From JAUVXJ01 sp034411995 (GTDB taxonomy: Bacteria; Chloroflexota; Anaerolineae; UBA7937; B3-Chlor), in the NCBI GenBank assembly GCA_034411995.1, contig DAOUME010000013.1:77618-141617 (forward strand): a stretch of DNA of 64,000 nucleotides. The letters are read 5' to 3'. Made by a program: the position numbers and the translations under genes. How positions within the stretch are numbered: the first letter of the stretch is position 1; each line of letters opens with the position of its first letter. The notes beneath the pieces were generated by a model. That model was not told the origin of the DNA, ran no database searches, and saw only the letters and a list, made by a program, of their open reading frames with translations. This document shows positions 24,835 through 33,973 of this stretch, in pieces.

Positions 24835-25358
24835 TGGCCGGGACCAGGAGAGTATCGGGAGAGAAGACACACGGCAATCTGCGCGACGCTTTTGCAGGCG
24901 AAGCCAAGGCCCATATCAGACTGCTGGCCTTCGCTAGAAGGGCCGAAGAAGAGGGGTACGCCCAGATCGCCAAGCTCTTTCGAGCCGTCGCCACCGCAGA
25001 GGAGGTGCACGCCGCAAACCATCTGAGGGTCTTGGGCGAGGCCATCACAGGGAGCACCGAGGAGAATCTGGCCTTCTCCTTCGAGAGAGAGACGACCATC
25101 AATGAGGTCACCTACCCTCAGTTCATCCTGGAGGCCGAGGGAGAGGGAGAGCGCGCCGCGGTGCAGTCCTTCACTTACGCCAGAGACGTCGAGGAGGGGC
25201 ACGCCGCCCTCTACAAGAAGGCCATGGAGCACCTCCTCCAGGATGAAACCAGCGACTACTACGTGTGCGGCGTGTGTGGCTACACCTCTGATGGCGTTTT
25301 GCCCGAGCAGTGCCCCGTCTGTGGAGCGCAGAGCAAGGCCTTTCTCAAGGTCGAATAA
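24834..25358 (+). CDS. Rubrerythrin, copy 2
   Basis: A 174-aa second rubrerythrin, clearly diverged from copy 1. Diiron helices include AFAGEAKAHIRLLAF, ATAEEVHAANHL and ARDVEEGHAALY, and the rubredoxin-like tail is CGVCGY...CPVCGAQS. The GTG 24834 overlaps the previous stop, so translation is coupled to the Mo-oxidoreductase. A leader of about 15 residues precedes the conserved start THGNLRDAFAGEA. Confidence 0.93.
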   Translation: MAGTRRVSGEKTHGNLRDAFAGEAKAHIRLLAFARRAEEEGYAQIAKLFRAVATAEEVHAANHLRVLGEAITGSTEENLAFSFERETTINEVTYPQFILEAEGEGERAAVQSFTYARDVEEGHAALYKKAMEHLLQDETSDYYVCGVCGYTSDGVLPEQCPVCGAQSKAFLKVE

Positions 25359-25396
25359 GGAAAGGATGGAAAAACGGGATTGGGGACACCACTGGT

Positions 25397-25437
25397 GCTC
25401 ATCCTTCGACACGGCCTTCGGCCTACTCAGGATGAGC
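25397..25437. repeat. GCTCATCCT...AGGATGAGC inverted repeat
   Basis: Outer arms GCTCATCCT (25397-25405) and AGGATGAGC (25429-25437) surround an inner dyad GGCCTTCGGCC. It lies in the 244-bp gap before korA and may be a palindromic repeat or terminator; no T-run follows. Confidence 0.6.
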
Positions 25438-25602
25438 CCAGTGAGGGGCGGCCCGCAGGATAGCGCGTGCCTGCCTCTCGTCGCCGTTTTCCACACCCTC
25501 GATAGGCATCCTGACTCGTGATTTGTTGGGCGCTGTGGACAACGAAGGATCAAGCGCGAGAGTAATCGATCACATCCTACTGTGCAGACGAGGTGAGTGA
25601 CC

Positions 25603-27357
25603 ATGGTCACCAAGGAAATGACCTTCAAGATAGGCGGCGAAGCAGGGCAGGGCGTGGAGTCCAGCGGTGTCGGGTTCGCCAAGGCCCTGGCTCGTGCCGG
25701 GTGGGACGTCTTCGGTATGCAAGATTACTACTCTCGCATCCGCGGAGGCCACAATTTCTATCAGATCCGCGTCAGCGACCGGCCCGTGTACTCGCACGTC
25801 GAGCCGGTAGACCTTCTGCTGGCCCTCACGCAGGAGGCCGTAAACCGCCACTGTGGCGAGATCGTGGCTGGTGGCGGCATCATCTGTGAGGAATGTCTGG
25901 AGGTGGACTGCGCTGCTCTAGACCAGCAAGACGTCAGCTACTTCCCCATACCCTTGACCGAGCTCGCCCAGGAGCAAGGGGGCGCTGAAGTGATGCGGAA
26001 CACGGCGGCCCTCGCTGCCGCTGCGGGGTTGGTGGGCTTCCCCCTGGAGGTCATAGCCGGCGTGATAGAGGACAACTTCAGCAAGAAGGGGGCGGAGGCC
26101 GTGAAGGCCAACCTCAAGGTCGCGGAGGCCGCGCGCCACTTCGCCGAGGACCACTACGCTGGGAGATTCAACTACCACTTCGGTTCCCTCGCGGGCGCAC
26201 CACCCAGAATGGTTTTGGACGGCAACCAGGCGATATCCCTGGGGGCGCTCCTGGGTGGATGCCAGTTCGTGGCCGGATACCCCATGACACCGGCTACCTC
26301 CATCCTTCAGTGGATGGCGACCCACGGCGACCGGTATGGGGTAGTGGTCAAACACACCGAAGACGAGATAGCGGCGATCCTGATGATCGTCGGCGCCGCC
26401 CACATGGGGGCCCGGGCCCTGGCGCCCACCTCGGGCGGCGGTTTTTCCCTGATGACGGAGGGTTTGGGTCTGGCCGGCATGACCGAGACTCCTGTGGTCA
26501 TCGTCGAGGCACAGCGCCCTGGACCGGCCACGGGTCTCGCCACACGCACCGAGCAGGGGGACCTGCTGTTCCTGCTGCACGCCGCTCAGGGGGAGTTTCC
26601 ACGGATCATCCTCACACCGGGCACCATCGAGGAGTGCTTCGAGGCTGGCTGGCGCGCCTTCAACCTGGCGGAGAAGTACCAGTGCCCCGTGATCGTCGTC
26701 ACCGACAATTACCTGGCCAACTCCGTGCGCACCGTCGAGGTCGATGCCCTTGACTTCTCCAAGGTCCACATCGACCGCGGACAGTTGCTCACCGACGCGG
26801 ACCTGGACACCCTGGAAGGACAGTACCTGCGCTACGCATACACCGCTTCGGGAATCTCGCCGCGGGCTCTTCCCGGCCACCCCCAGGCCGTCTACCAGGC
26901 CACAGGCAACGAGCACACGCCCGATGGGCATCTAACCGAAGAGCCGGAACCTCGCCGTCGTCAGGTGGAGAAGCGGCTGCGCAAACTGGAGGGTGCTCTC
27001 GAAGAAATGCGCGGTCCGCTGTGGTACGGCCCAGAACAAGCCAAACTGACACTGGTAGGGTGGGGCTCCACCTATGGACCTTTGCGAGAGACAGTGGATC
27101 TGCTCAACTCTGGCGGCGGGAGCGTGAACATGCTCCATATCCGCGACGCCTGGCCCTTCCCTGCGGACGAAGTACGAGAGGCCCTCAGCGCCGCGCGCAG
27201 GACAGTCATGGTGGAGGGCAACGCCACGGGACAGATGGCTTCCCTCATCGAGGCCCACACCGGCGTGAAGCTCGACCACCACATCCGCAGGTACGACGGC
27301 CGCCCATTCTCGCCACAGTACATCCAGGCGCGCCTGGAGGAGGTGCAGCATGGTTGA
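25603..27357 (+). CDS. korA: 2-oxoacid:ferredoxin oxidoreductase, fused gamma-alpha subunit
   Basis: A 585-aa subunit that decarboxylates a 2-oxoacid (probably 2-oxoglutarate) to its CoA ester and reduces ferredoxin. The N-terminal gamma domain (about 1-190) opens FKIGGEAGQGVESSG and has DYYSRIRGGHNFYQIR; the alpha domain (about 200-585) has GCQFVAGYPMTPATS, VKHTEDEIAAILM and EAQRPGPATGLATRTEQGDLLF. ATG 25603 sits 6 bp behind GAGGTGAG. It overlaps korB by 8 bp. Pyruvate or branched-chain substrates are not excluded. Confidence 0.92.
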   Translation: MVTKEMTFKIGGEAGQGVESSGVGFAKALARAGWDVFGMQDYYSRIRGGHNFYQIRVSDRPVYSHVEPVDLLLALTQEAVNRHCGEIVAGGGIICEECLEVDCAALDQQDVSYFPIPLTELAQEQGGAEVMRNTAALAAAAGLVGFPLEVIAGVIEDNFSKKGAEAVKANLKVAEAARHFAEDHYAGRFNYHFGSLAGAPPRMVLDGNQAISLGALLGGCQFVAGYPMTPATSILQWMATHGDRYGVVVKHTEDEIAAILMIVGAAHMGARALAPTSGGGFSLMTEGLGLAGMTETPVVIVEAQRPGPATGLATRTEQGDLLFLLHAAQGEFPRIILTPGTIEECFEAGWRAFNLAEKYQCPVIVVTDNYLANSVRTVEVDALDFSKVHIDRGQLLTDADLDTLEGQYLRYAYTASGISPRALPGHPQAVYQATGNEHTPDGHLTEEPEPRRRQVEKRLRKLEGALEEMRGPLWYGPEQAKLTLVGWGSTYGPLRETVDLLNSGGGSVNMLHIRDAWPFPADEVREALSAARRTVMVEGNATGQMASLIEAHTGVKLDHHIRRYDGRPFSPQYIQARLEEVQHG

Positions 27358-28222
27358 GTTCCAGGATTACCAGAGCCCCGTGCGCCCCACGTGGTGTAGA
27401 GGCTGTGGCGACTACGGCATCTGGAACGCGCTCAAGTTCGCCCTGTCAGAGCTGGACCTCGCTCCCCATCAGGTTCTGATCGTCAGCGGGATCGGGTGCG
27501 GCAGCAAGACCCCGGACTACACCCGTGTCAACGGACTGCATACCCTCCATGGCCGCTCGCTGCCCGCCGCCACTGGTGCGAGGCTGGCCAATCACGAGAT
27601 GAAGGTCATCTGCGTACACGGCGATGGCGACGGATACGGCATGGGCCTGGGCCACATGATGCACGCCGCGCGCCGCAACCTGGACATCACGGACGTGGTG
27701 CAAAACAACCGTGTCTACGGGCTGACCAAGGGCCAGTACTCGCCCACCAGCCCTCAGGGGTTCGTCAGCAAGACCTCGCCAGATGGGGCTATCGACGGGC
27801 CTGTCAACCCGTGGGCCCTGGCCCTGGCAGCCGGTGCCACCTTCATCGGCCGAGGATTCCCCGCGGACCTGAGGCACCTGGTGGAAACCTTGAAGAGGGC
27901 GATTGAGCATCGCGGATACGCCCTGGTAGATGTGCTCCAGCCCTGCGTCAGTTTCAATCGGGGCTATGCCTACGATTACTACCAGCCCCGTGTGTATGAA
28001 CTCGATGAGGAGCCAGGTTACGACGTGACAGACCGCACCGCCGCCTGGGAGCGGGCCCACGAGTGGGGGGATCGTATCCCTATCGGTGTCCTGTACCAGG
28101 CTAGCGGCCAGCCCACCTATGAGGACCAGGTGCCGGTCCTGGCGGCCGGCCCGCTGGTCAAGCAGGGCCTTCGGAAATGGACAGCAGAAGACTTCCAGGC
28201 TCTGAGATCTGAGTTCATCTAG
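27350..28222 (+). CDS. korB: 2-oxoacid:ferredoxin oxidoreductase, beta subunit
   Basis: A 290-aa thiamine-diphosphate-binding subunit, partner of the preceding gene. TWCRGCGDYGI (C16, C19) and SGIGCGSKTPDY match the family. The ThDP/Mg motif is GDGDGYGMGLGHMMHAARRN, with the last Asn in VVQNNRVYGLTKGQ. No ferredoxin-domain (delta) subunit follows, as is usual for the two-subunit Kor type. It would feed reduced ferredoxin in the middle of the redox island. Confidence 0.93.
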   Translation: MVEFQDYQSPVRPTWCRGCGDYGIWNALKFALSELDLAPHQVLIVSGIGCGSKTPDYTRVNGLHTLHGRSLPAATGARLANHEMKVICVHGDGDGYGMGLGHMMHAARRNLDITDVVQNNRVYGLTKGQYSPTSPQGFVSKTSPDGAIDGPVNPWALALAAGATFIGRGFPADLRHLVETLKRAIEHRGYALVDVLQPCVSFNRGYAYDYYQPRVYELDEEPGYDVTDRTAAWERAHEWGDRIPIGVLYQASGQPTYEDQVPVLAAGPLVKQGLRKWTAEDFQALRSEFI

Positions 28223-28276
28223 CGATGCCCAACTCGGAGTACACTTCGGCCGCCGCCGAACACAGGAGGTGAATGA

Positions 28277-28519
28277 ATGGCACGATACGGGGTCGACACC
28301 AAACTGAGCGTCTCAGAGGTGCTGGACAGAGCAGAGCAGTACTTTGGTGAGGCGGGACTGGGACTGGAGGTGACTTCCAGGGACGACTGCTGCCTCTCCC
28401 TCGCCGGTGGAGGAGGTCACGTCACGGTCACGGTTGTCGAAGGCGACAAGACCAGGGTGGACCTGGAAACGCGGGAGTGGGACTACCAGGTCAAGCATTT
28501 CATGGCCGAGAAACTCTAG
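28277..28519 (+). CDS. Small conserved-looking protein, function unknown
   Basis: An 80-aa protein behind a strong ribosome binding site (AGGAGGTGA). Its pattern is helix (SVSEVLDRAEQYFGEAGL), then beta strands (LGLEVTSRDDCCLSLAGGGG, VTVTVVEGDKTRVDLETREW). It is a compact soluble alpha/beta domain with a paired Cys at about 38-39. It lies between korB and a nitroreductase and could be a small partner of either. Confidence 0.65.
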   Translation: MARYGVDTKLSVSEVLDRAEQYFGEAGLGLEVTSRDDCCLSLAGGGGHVTVTVVEGDKTRVDLETREWDYQVKHFMAEKL

Positions 28520-28621
28520 TGGTCCGAGGGACCACTCGACCGGCACAGGATCTCGTGGCACCGCCGTGAAGCTCGGCGGATTGGGTACAAGAAAACGCGG
28601 TCAATAGAACAAGGAGGCACA

Positions 28622-29158
28622 ATGAAGCAGGTATTCGATGTCATCAGCAGACGCCGGACGGTCCGCGCCTTCACCGACGAAGAAGTCACCGAGGAGCAGG
28701 TGGAGACCATTCTACAGATGGCGATGTATGCCCCCACCTACATGAATCGGCAGCCGTGGCATTTCGTGGTCATCAGGGACAAGGAACTCCAGAAGAGCCT
28801 GGGAGAGACCCTGGGGGTGCGTCCCTACATCCAGCAGGCTTCTGTGGTCATCGCCGTCTACGGGGACCCGAACATCTCCAACACCTGGGAACTGGATGGC
28901 TGTGCGGCTATAGAGAACATGCTCATCGCCGCCACAGCTCTGGGGTTGGGGAGCGCGTGGGCGGGTAGCCCGGGGAACCTGGCCTGGGGCGAGGCCGAGG
29001 AGCTCATGAAGGACGCCCTCAAGGTCCCCGCGGGCTTCCAAGCGCTCTCGCTGGTGTGTCTGGGTCACCCCGCGAAGATGGTTGTCCCTCACACCAAGGA
29101 CGAGCGTTACAACAAGACCAGGGTACATTACGGCACTTGGAGGGAGCTGAAGTCTTGA
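28622..29158 (+). CDS. Nitroreductase-family flavoprotein
   Basis: A 178-aa FMN-dependent reductase. It has DVISRRRTVRAFTDEEV, APTYMNRQPWHFVVI, DGCAAIENMLIAATALGLGSAWAG and ALSLVCLGHP, all characteristic of the nitroreductase family. Substrates range from nitroaromatics to flavins and cannot be read. The ATG follows AAGGAGG. Its stop overlaps the TTG start of the glutaredoxin-PDZ gene (TTGA). Confidence 0.92.
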   Translation: MKQVFDVISRRRTVRAFTDEEVTEEQVETILQMAMYAPTYMNRQPWHFVVIRDKELQKSLGETLGVRPYIQQASVVIAVYGDPNISNTWELDGCAAIENMLIAATALGLGSAWAGSPGNLAWGEAEELMKDALKVPAGFQALSLVCLGHPAKMVVPHTKDERYNKTRVHYGTWRELKS

Positions 29159-29676
29159 GCGAAGTGGTGGTCTACACGACACCCACCTGCGGGTACTGCC
29201 ATCAGGTGAAGCGGTACCTCGCGGGGCGAGGGATACCTTACAGGGAAGTTGATGTCGCCGCCAACCCCCAGGCTGCTGTGGAGATGGTGAACCTCTCGGG
29301 CCAGCGCGGCGTTCCGGTGGTGCTCATCGACGGCCAGGTGGTGGTCGGCTTCAACCAGCCTCGTATCGACCAACTGCTGGCCGCCAGGTCCACCAGGCGA
29401 CCTCATCTAGGCTTGTCAGTGGCTGATGCAGAGAGTATGGCACAGAAGCGCGGCAGTGGGCCCACTGAAGGAGCGTATGTGGGAGGGGTGACCCATCTCT
29501 CCCCAGGAGACAGGGCCGGCCTCGCCCAGGGCGACGTGGTGGTGGCCCTGGCTGGCCGCCCGATACGCAACGCCGACGATCTTGAATCCATTCTCTCCGG
29601 GCTGGTCCCAGGCGAGACAGTCTCGCTGGTCTTTCTTCGTAGTGGCCAGCGATTGACGGCCAGGGTGACGCCGTAG
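29155..29676 (+). CDS. Glutaredoxin-PDZ domain fusion protein
   Basis: A 173-aa protein in two parts. Residues 1-78 are a glutaredoxin/NrdH fold: VVVYTTPTCGYCHQVKRYL (active C12-x2-C15), RGVPVVLIDGQVVVGFNQPRI. Residues about 80-173 are a PDZ domain (GGVTHLSPGDRAGLAQGDVV, IRNADDLESILSGLVPGETVSLVFLRSG). The TTG at 29155 overlaps the nitroreductase stop by 4 bp, and no better start is present. A thiol-redox module tethered by a peptide-binding domain suggests target recruitment; targets are unknown. Confidence 0.85.
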   Translation: MSEVVVYTTPTCGYCHQVKRYLAGRGIPYREVDVAANPQAAVEMVNLSGQRGVPVVLIDGQVVVGFNQPRIDQLLAARSTRRPHLGLSVADAESMAQKRGSGPTEGAYVGGVTHLSPGDRAGLAQGDVVVALAGRPIRNADDLESILSGLVPGETVSLVFLRSGQRLTARVTP

Positions 29677-29706
29677 CTCCACTCTGTGCCTTGATGGAGG
29701 TTGGAT

Positions 29707-30231
29707 ATGGGGCATGCTGGTTCGCAGAGCGCTCTCATGGCGCTGGATGTTGCCATTCAGACGGAGAAGGATGGCCGTGACTTCTACAAGCGGGCGGCCG
29801 AGAGGTCCAGCGATCCGGGAGGCAAGTTGTTGTTCGCCTCCCTCGCGGACGACGAGTTGGAACACCTGCGACTGTTGGAATCGCAGCGGAAGGCCCTGGC
29901 CGCGGAAGGACAGTGGCTCTCCTCGCCCAGGCCAGATCAACGTGCACGATCGGCGAAGATTGAAGGAGCCCCTCTGTTCTCCAGGGAAGCAGTGACCAGC
30001 AACGTAAACGCCTACACCTCCGAACTGTCGGCGTTGCGCTTGGCCTTCCTGATGGAGAAGGACGCGGTGGTCTTCTACACCAGAGCGGCTGCCGAGACGG
30101 TGGACCCTGACGGCAAGGCGATGTACGAACGCCTGGTGGAGATGGAGAAAGAGCATCAGCGTATCCTGGAAGAGGAATACAACGCCCTGGCGAAGGAGTT
30201 CTGGAGGACCATGGGGTTCGAGCCCTTCTGA
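29707..30231 (+). CDS. Ferritin-family (rubrerythrin-like) protein A
   Basis: A 174-aa four-helix protein with two diiron half-sites: EKDGRDFYKRAAE with DDELEHLRLLE, and EKDAVVFYTRAAAE with EMEKEHQRILEEEY. It has no rubredoxin domain. It is similar in plan to the next gene, so the two are tandem paralogues. A peroxide- or iron-handling role is likely. ATG 29707 follows GGAGG. Confidence 0.85.
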   Translation: MGHAGSQSALMALDVAIQTEKDGRDFYKRAAERSSDPGGKLLFASLADDELEHLRLLESQRKALAAEGQWLSSPRPDQRARSAKIEGAPLFSREAVTSNVNAYTSELSALRLAFLMEKDAVVFYTRAAAETVDPDGKAMYERLVEMEKEHQRILEEEYNALAKEFWRTMGFEPF

Positions 30232-30263
30232 GTCCCGGACGGAGATCAGCGACGGAGGTTCAC

Positions 30264-30797
30264 ATGAACGACGAGACAGCGGCTGCACTGTCGGTCTTGC
30301 AGGAGGCGGTTCGCAACGAACTGGACGGCAAGGCCATGTACCTGCAAGCGGCAGAGCGAACGAGGGACGGGCTGGGCAAATCCATGTTCCGTTCCTTCGC
30401 TAAGGAGGAGGATCAGCACATACACATCCTCCAGGTGCAGTACGCAGAGGTGAGCAAGTCGGGGGATTGGATTGACCTGGAAGCAGCCCAAGAGGCTCCC
30501 AGGGATCCAGAGCTCGTCCTGTTTCCTCAAGCGGAGCGGGAGGTCAAAGAGATCGTTCCGGAGGGGATGAGCGACCTGGAGGCCCTGAAGCTGGCCATGG
30601 ACTTCGAACAGCGGGCTGTTCGTATGTACCAGCAGGCCGCTGCCGAGGCGGATGACCCGGTGGCCCAGTCCTTCTATCGGGAGCTGGCGAAGTGGGAGGG
30701 CACTCACTACGAGATCCTGGACAACAGCCACGACTACCTGGCTCACAAGGGCGAGTGGTACTTCCAGGAACAGGAGATGCCCATGTACGAAGGCTGA
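30264..30797 (+). CDS. Ferritin-family (rubrerythrin-like) protein B
   Basis: A 177-aa paralogue of the preceding protein. Diiron-type helices are ELDGKAMYLQAAE with EEDQHIHILQ, and EQRAVRMYQQAAAE with KWEGTHYEILD. The central loop (FPQAEREVKEIV) corresponds to that in protein A. The ATG follows GGAGG. It is the last gene before a 316-bp leader region. Confidence 0.85.
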   Translation: MNDETAAALSVLQEAVRNELDGKAMYLQAAERTRDGLGKSMFRSFAKEEDQHIHILQVQYAEVSKSGDWIDLEAAQEAPRDPELVLFPQAEREVKEIVPEGMSDLEALKLAMDFEQRAVRMYQQAAAEADDPVAQSFYRELAKWEGTHYEILDNSHDYLAHKGEWYFQEQEMPMYEG

Positions 30798-30994
30798 GTC
30801 CTGGTCGAGCCTGGTACGGCCGGGCGAAAGCCCGTCCGCAGAGACGCTCCGCACCCCAGACGGCCACAGGCAGAAGCCGTGTGGCGATCCGGCGCATGAT
30901 GGGATTGGGTACGCCCCCTCGTTTCGAACAGTCCCGTCCCGCTGTTTTCCAGGGCTCTGAAGACCTATCGGCCGCAGGTGAGCGGAGAAAGCAG

Positions 30995-31072
30995 ACCTGG
31001 ACATCACCCAGGTGACCATGACCATGGCCCCAAGGGAGTACCTGCTCCCGGCAGGACTCTGACGCGGGCCAT
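30995..31072 (+). promoter_or_regulatory. Structured leader upstream of doxX-like gene
   Basis: Three helices can be drawn in the 316-bp gap: a hairpin ACCTGG/CCAGGT (30995-31013), and an outer stem ATGGCCC/GGGCCAT (31024-31030 and 31066-31072) that encloses hairpin GGGAG/CTCCC (31034-31049). Farther up, CGGGC-GAAA-GCCCG (30821-30834) may end the previous transcript. No known riboswitch class is recognised. Confidence 0.35.
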
Positions 31073-31113
31073 AGTCTGTCGACGAAAAAGACAGAACACA
31101 AGGAGGGATAGGA

Positions 31114-31602
31114 ATGGAAACCAACAAGACAAGGTACATCTGGGCTGCCCTGAGGATAGCGATGGGATGGCTTTTCTCATGGGCTTTCCTGGACAAGCTG
31201 TTCGGACTCGGGTTCTCCACCAGTCCCGAAGCGGCGTGGCTGGCCGGAGGTTCCCCAACCGCCGGCTTCCTGGCGAATGCCACTAGTGGACCGCTCGCCA
31301 GCCTCTATCAGAGCATGGCCGGGAGCGTTGTCGTGGATGTGTTGTTCATGCTGGGTCTCGCAGCTCTGGGCGTGGCCCTAATACTGGGAATAGGCGTGCG
31401 CATCGCCGGTTACGCTGGCACCCTATTCGTCCTTCTGCTGTGGTCGTCAAACTTGCCTCCCGCGAACAATCCGATCATGGATGAGCACATCGTCTACGCG
31501 ATCGTCCTGGTGGGGCTGGCCACGGTGAGAGCGGGGCAATGGGTTGGTCTAGGTAAATGGTGGTCCGGGCTGGTGGCCAAGAATCTTCCGTGGCTGCAGT
31601 AG
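31114..31602 (+). CDS. DoxX-family membrane protein
   Basis: A 162-aa protein with four predicted membrane segments: the first around IWAALRIAMGWLFSWAFLDKLFG, then 68-90, 92-112 and 122-140. The opening R-x-x-x-GW-F-x-DK and the N-terminal TSPEAAWLAGGSPT loop fit the DoxX/DoxD (thiosulphate:quinone oxidoreductase small subunit) group. Related proteins take part in quinone-linked redox and thiol stress. The ATG follows AAGGAGGG. Confidence 0.8.
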   Translation: METNKTRYIWAALRIAMGWLFSWAFLDKLFGLGFSTSPEAAWLAGGSPTAGFLANATSGPLASLYQSMAGSVVVDVLFMLGLAALGVALILGIGVRIAGYAGTLFVLLLWSSNLPPANNPIMDEHIVYAIVLVGLATVRAGQWVGLGKWWSGLVAKNLPWLQ

Positions 31603-31709
31603 TTGAGCCCATCACCCGATGATCCTGCGCCGCGAGAAGAGAGGCCTCCTCCCGGCGCACAACTGACCGCCGTCGCCTTTCCCAGAGGTCAGCGGGTCGA
31701 GGTCCAGAC

Positions 31710-33944
31710 ATGAAGCAGGAAACGGTAACCCTGGCTCTCAAACAGTACATGCCTCCGGACTGCACGTGCGCCATCGAGGACCAGGTGAAAGCGGGCGAAG
31801 GTGTCCTTGATGTCGCCGTGAACCCGGTGGACGACGTGGTGCAGGTCACCTACGACGCCGAGAAGACAGGGCCTGGCCAGATCAAGACACTCCTGGAAAA
31901 GTGCGGCTACCACTGTGAGGGCGAGATGGAAATGCCCAGCCGCGCGCACATGGAGCACGAGCGCCAGAAGGCCGAGGGACACGATCACCACGCCATAATG
32001 GAGGCTGACTTGCGCCGCCGTTTCTGGGTGGTTCTGGCCATCACCCTGCCTGTATTGCTGCTTTCCCCGACGATCCAGAGATGGTTTGGCTTCAGCCTCA
32101 CGTTTCCGGGTGCACGGTACCTTCTATTCGTTCTGGCCACGGTCATCACCCTCTACGGCACGTGGCCCTTCTACAAGAACGCTGGCCGGGCGCTGCGGAC
32201 CGGTTTGCTGGACATGAACGTGCTGGTCAGCCTGGCGGTGTCGGCTGGCTACCTATTCAGTGTGGGCGCCACCTTCCTGTTCACGGCCGTGGATTTCTAC
32301 TGGGAGATCAGTACGCTGGTGGCTGTGCTCCTGCTGGGTCATTGGCTGGAAATGAGGGCGGTGCGAGGCACAGGCGGCGCGTTGCGGGAGTTGGTCAGAC
32401 TCATCCCTCCCACCGCCAACCGCATCGTGCAGGGCCAGGTACAGGAAGTGCCCACAGCAGAGGTGGAAGCGGGCGACCTGCTTCTCGTCAGGCCCGGCGA
32501 GAAGGTACCCATCGACGGAAAAGTGACTGAAGGACAGAGCGCCCTCAACGAGGCCATGATCTCTGGCGAGAGCAAGCCGGTACCCAAACAGGCCGGAGAC
32601 CTGGTCATCGGCGGGAGTTTGAACGGGGAAGGGGCCCTGCGCATCCGAGTCACGCGCACCGGCGAAGATACCGCCTTGGCCCAGATCATCTCACTGGTCA
32701 AACAGGCACAAGCCTCCAAGCCGCGTGTGCAGCGCGTGGCGGATAGAGCTGCCCAGTGGCTCACGATTATCGCTGTCACCGTGGCTGCCGGCGCGTTCCT
32801 GTTCTGGCTCCTCGTGGCGCACCAGTCGATCGTGTTCGCCCTGACACTGGCGGTGACCGTCCTGGTCATCGCCTGTCCCCACGCGCTGGGGCTGGCTATA
32901 CCGGTCGTGACCACCATTTCCACGACTCTCGGCGCCCGCAACGGCATGCTCATCCGAAACGCCGAGGCGACGGAGACCGCTCGACGGCTGGACGTCGTGG
33001 TCTTCGACAAGACGGGCACCCTTACCCGGGGCGAGTTTGGAGTCACCGATGTGGTGAGCCTGTCAGACTGGGACGAGGACACCCTTGTGAGAAGAGTGGC
33101 TGCGGTGGAGGTGAACTCCGAACACGTCATCGCCCAGGGTGTAGTTCGGTCCGCTGCCGGCGAAGGCCATACCACGTCGATACCTCAGGCGATGGCTTTC
33201 CGTGCTATCCCTGGCCGGGGTGCCGAGGCAGACGTTGAGGGCACGAGGCTGGCGGTCGGCAATCAACGACTCATGGCTGACCAAGGCCTGGCCGTTCCCC
33301 GGAATCAGCGCCTGGCAGAACTGGCGCGCCAGGGCAAGACCGTGGTCTACGCTGCCGCCAACGGGCGGCTGCTGGGAGCCATCGCCCTCGCCGACCTCAT
33401 CAGGAAGGAGTCACGGGAGGCGGTACAAGCGCTCAAAGAGATGGGATTGAAGGTGGCGATGCTCACCGGCGATAGCCAGGGCGTTGCCGACTGGGTAGCT
33501 GATGAGCTGGGACTCGACATCGTCTTTGCCCAAGTCCAGCCCCATGAGAAGGCGGAGAGGATCAAGGAGTTGCAGGACCAGGGCAAGGTCGTAGCCATGG
33601 TGGGCGACGGCATCAACGATGCCCCAGCCCTCGTCAGGGCGGATGTGGGGATCGCCATCGGCGCTGGCACAGACGTCGCCATCGAGTCCGCGGACGTGGT
33701 GCTCGTCAGGAACGATCCCCGCGACGCTGCACGCCTCATTCGCCTGAGCCGCGCCACCATGAGCAAGATGCGCCAGAACCTGGTGTGGGCCACCGCTTAT
33801 AACGTCGTGGCCATCCCCGCGGCCGCCGGGATCCTTCAGCCATGGGGTATCGTGCTGCGTCCGGAGTGGGGGGCGCTGTTCATGTCTGTCAGCACCATCG
33901 TCGTGGCCGTCAACGCCCTGCTGCTGCAAAGGACCAAGATGTGA
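31710..33944 (+). CDS. copB: CopB-type (P1B-3) copper-transporting P-type ATPase
   Basis: A 744-aa heavy-metal pump. An HMA-like N-domain has a CxC pair (C18, C20) instead of CxxC and is followed by a short His-rich linker (GHDHH, about 91-95). Membrane metal motif CPH at C389-P-H marks the P1B-3 class, which exports Cu(2+) or Ag(+). SGES (dephosphorylation loop), DKTGT (phosphorylated D433), HP-equivalent NSEHVIA and MVGDGINDAPAL are present. It probably protects the iron enzymes of the island from copper. Confidence 0.93.
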   Translation: MKQETVTLALKQYMPPDCTCAIEDQVKAGEGVLDVAVNPVDDVVQVTYDAEKTGPGQIKTLLEKCGYHCEGEMEMPSRAHMEHERQKAEGHDHHAIMEADLRRRFWVVLAITLPVLLLSPTIQRWFGFSLTFPGARYLLFVLATVITLYGTWPFYKNAGRALRTGLLDMNVLVSLAVSAGYLFSVGATFLFTAVDFYWEISTLVAVLLLGHWLEMRAVRGTGGALRELVRLIPPTANRIVQGQVQEVPTAEVEAGDLLLVRPGEKVPIDGKVTEGQSALNEAMISGESKPVPKQAGDLVIGGSLNGEGALRIRVTRTGEDTALAQIISLVKQAQASKPRVQRVADRAAQWLTIIAVTVAAGAFLFWLLVAHQSIVFALTLAVTVLVIACPHALGLAIPVVTTISTTLGARNGMLIRNAEATETARRLDVVVFDKTGTLTRGEFGVTDVVSLSDWDEDTLVRRVAAVEVNSEHVIAQGVVRSAAGEGHTTSIPQAMAFRAIPGRGAEADVEGTRLAVGNQRLMADQGLAVPRNQRLAELARQGKTVVYAAANGRLLGAIALADLIRKESREAVQALKEMGLKVAMLTGDSQGVADWVADELGLDIVFAQVQPHEKAERIKELQDQGKVVAMVGDGINDAPALVRADVGIAIGAGTDVAIESADVVLVRNDPRDAARLIRLSRATMSKMRQNLVWATAYNVVAIPAAAGILQPWGIVLRPEWGALFMSVSTIVVAVNALLLQRTKM

Positions 33945-33973
33945 AGGACACGAACGGCAGAACGAATGCGGCC

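Noticed and set aside
28277..28519. Considered as a missing HypC
   Set aside because: HypC must begin with Met-Cys and a conserved MCLAIP-like start; this protein begins MARYGVD and lacks it.
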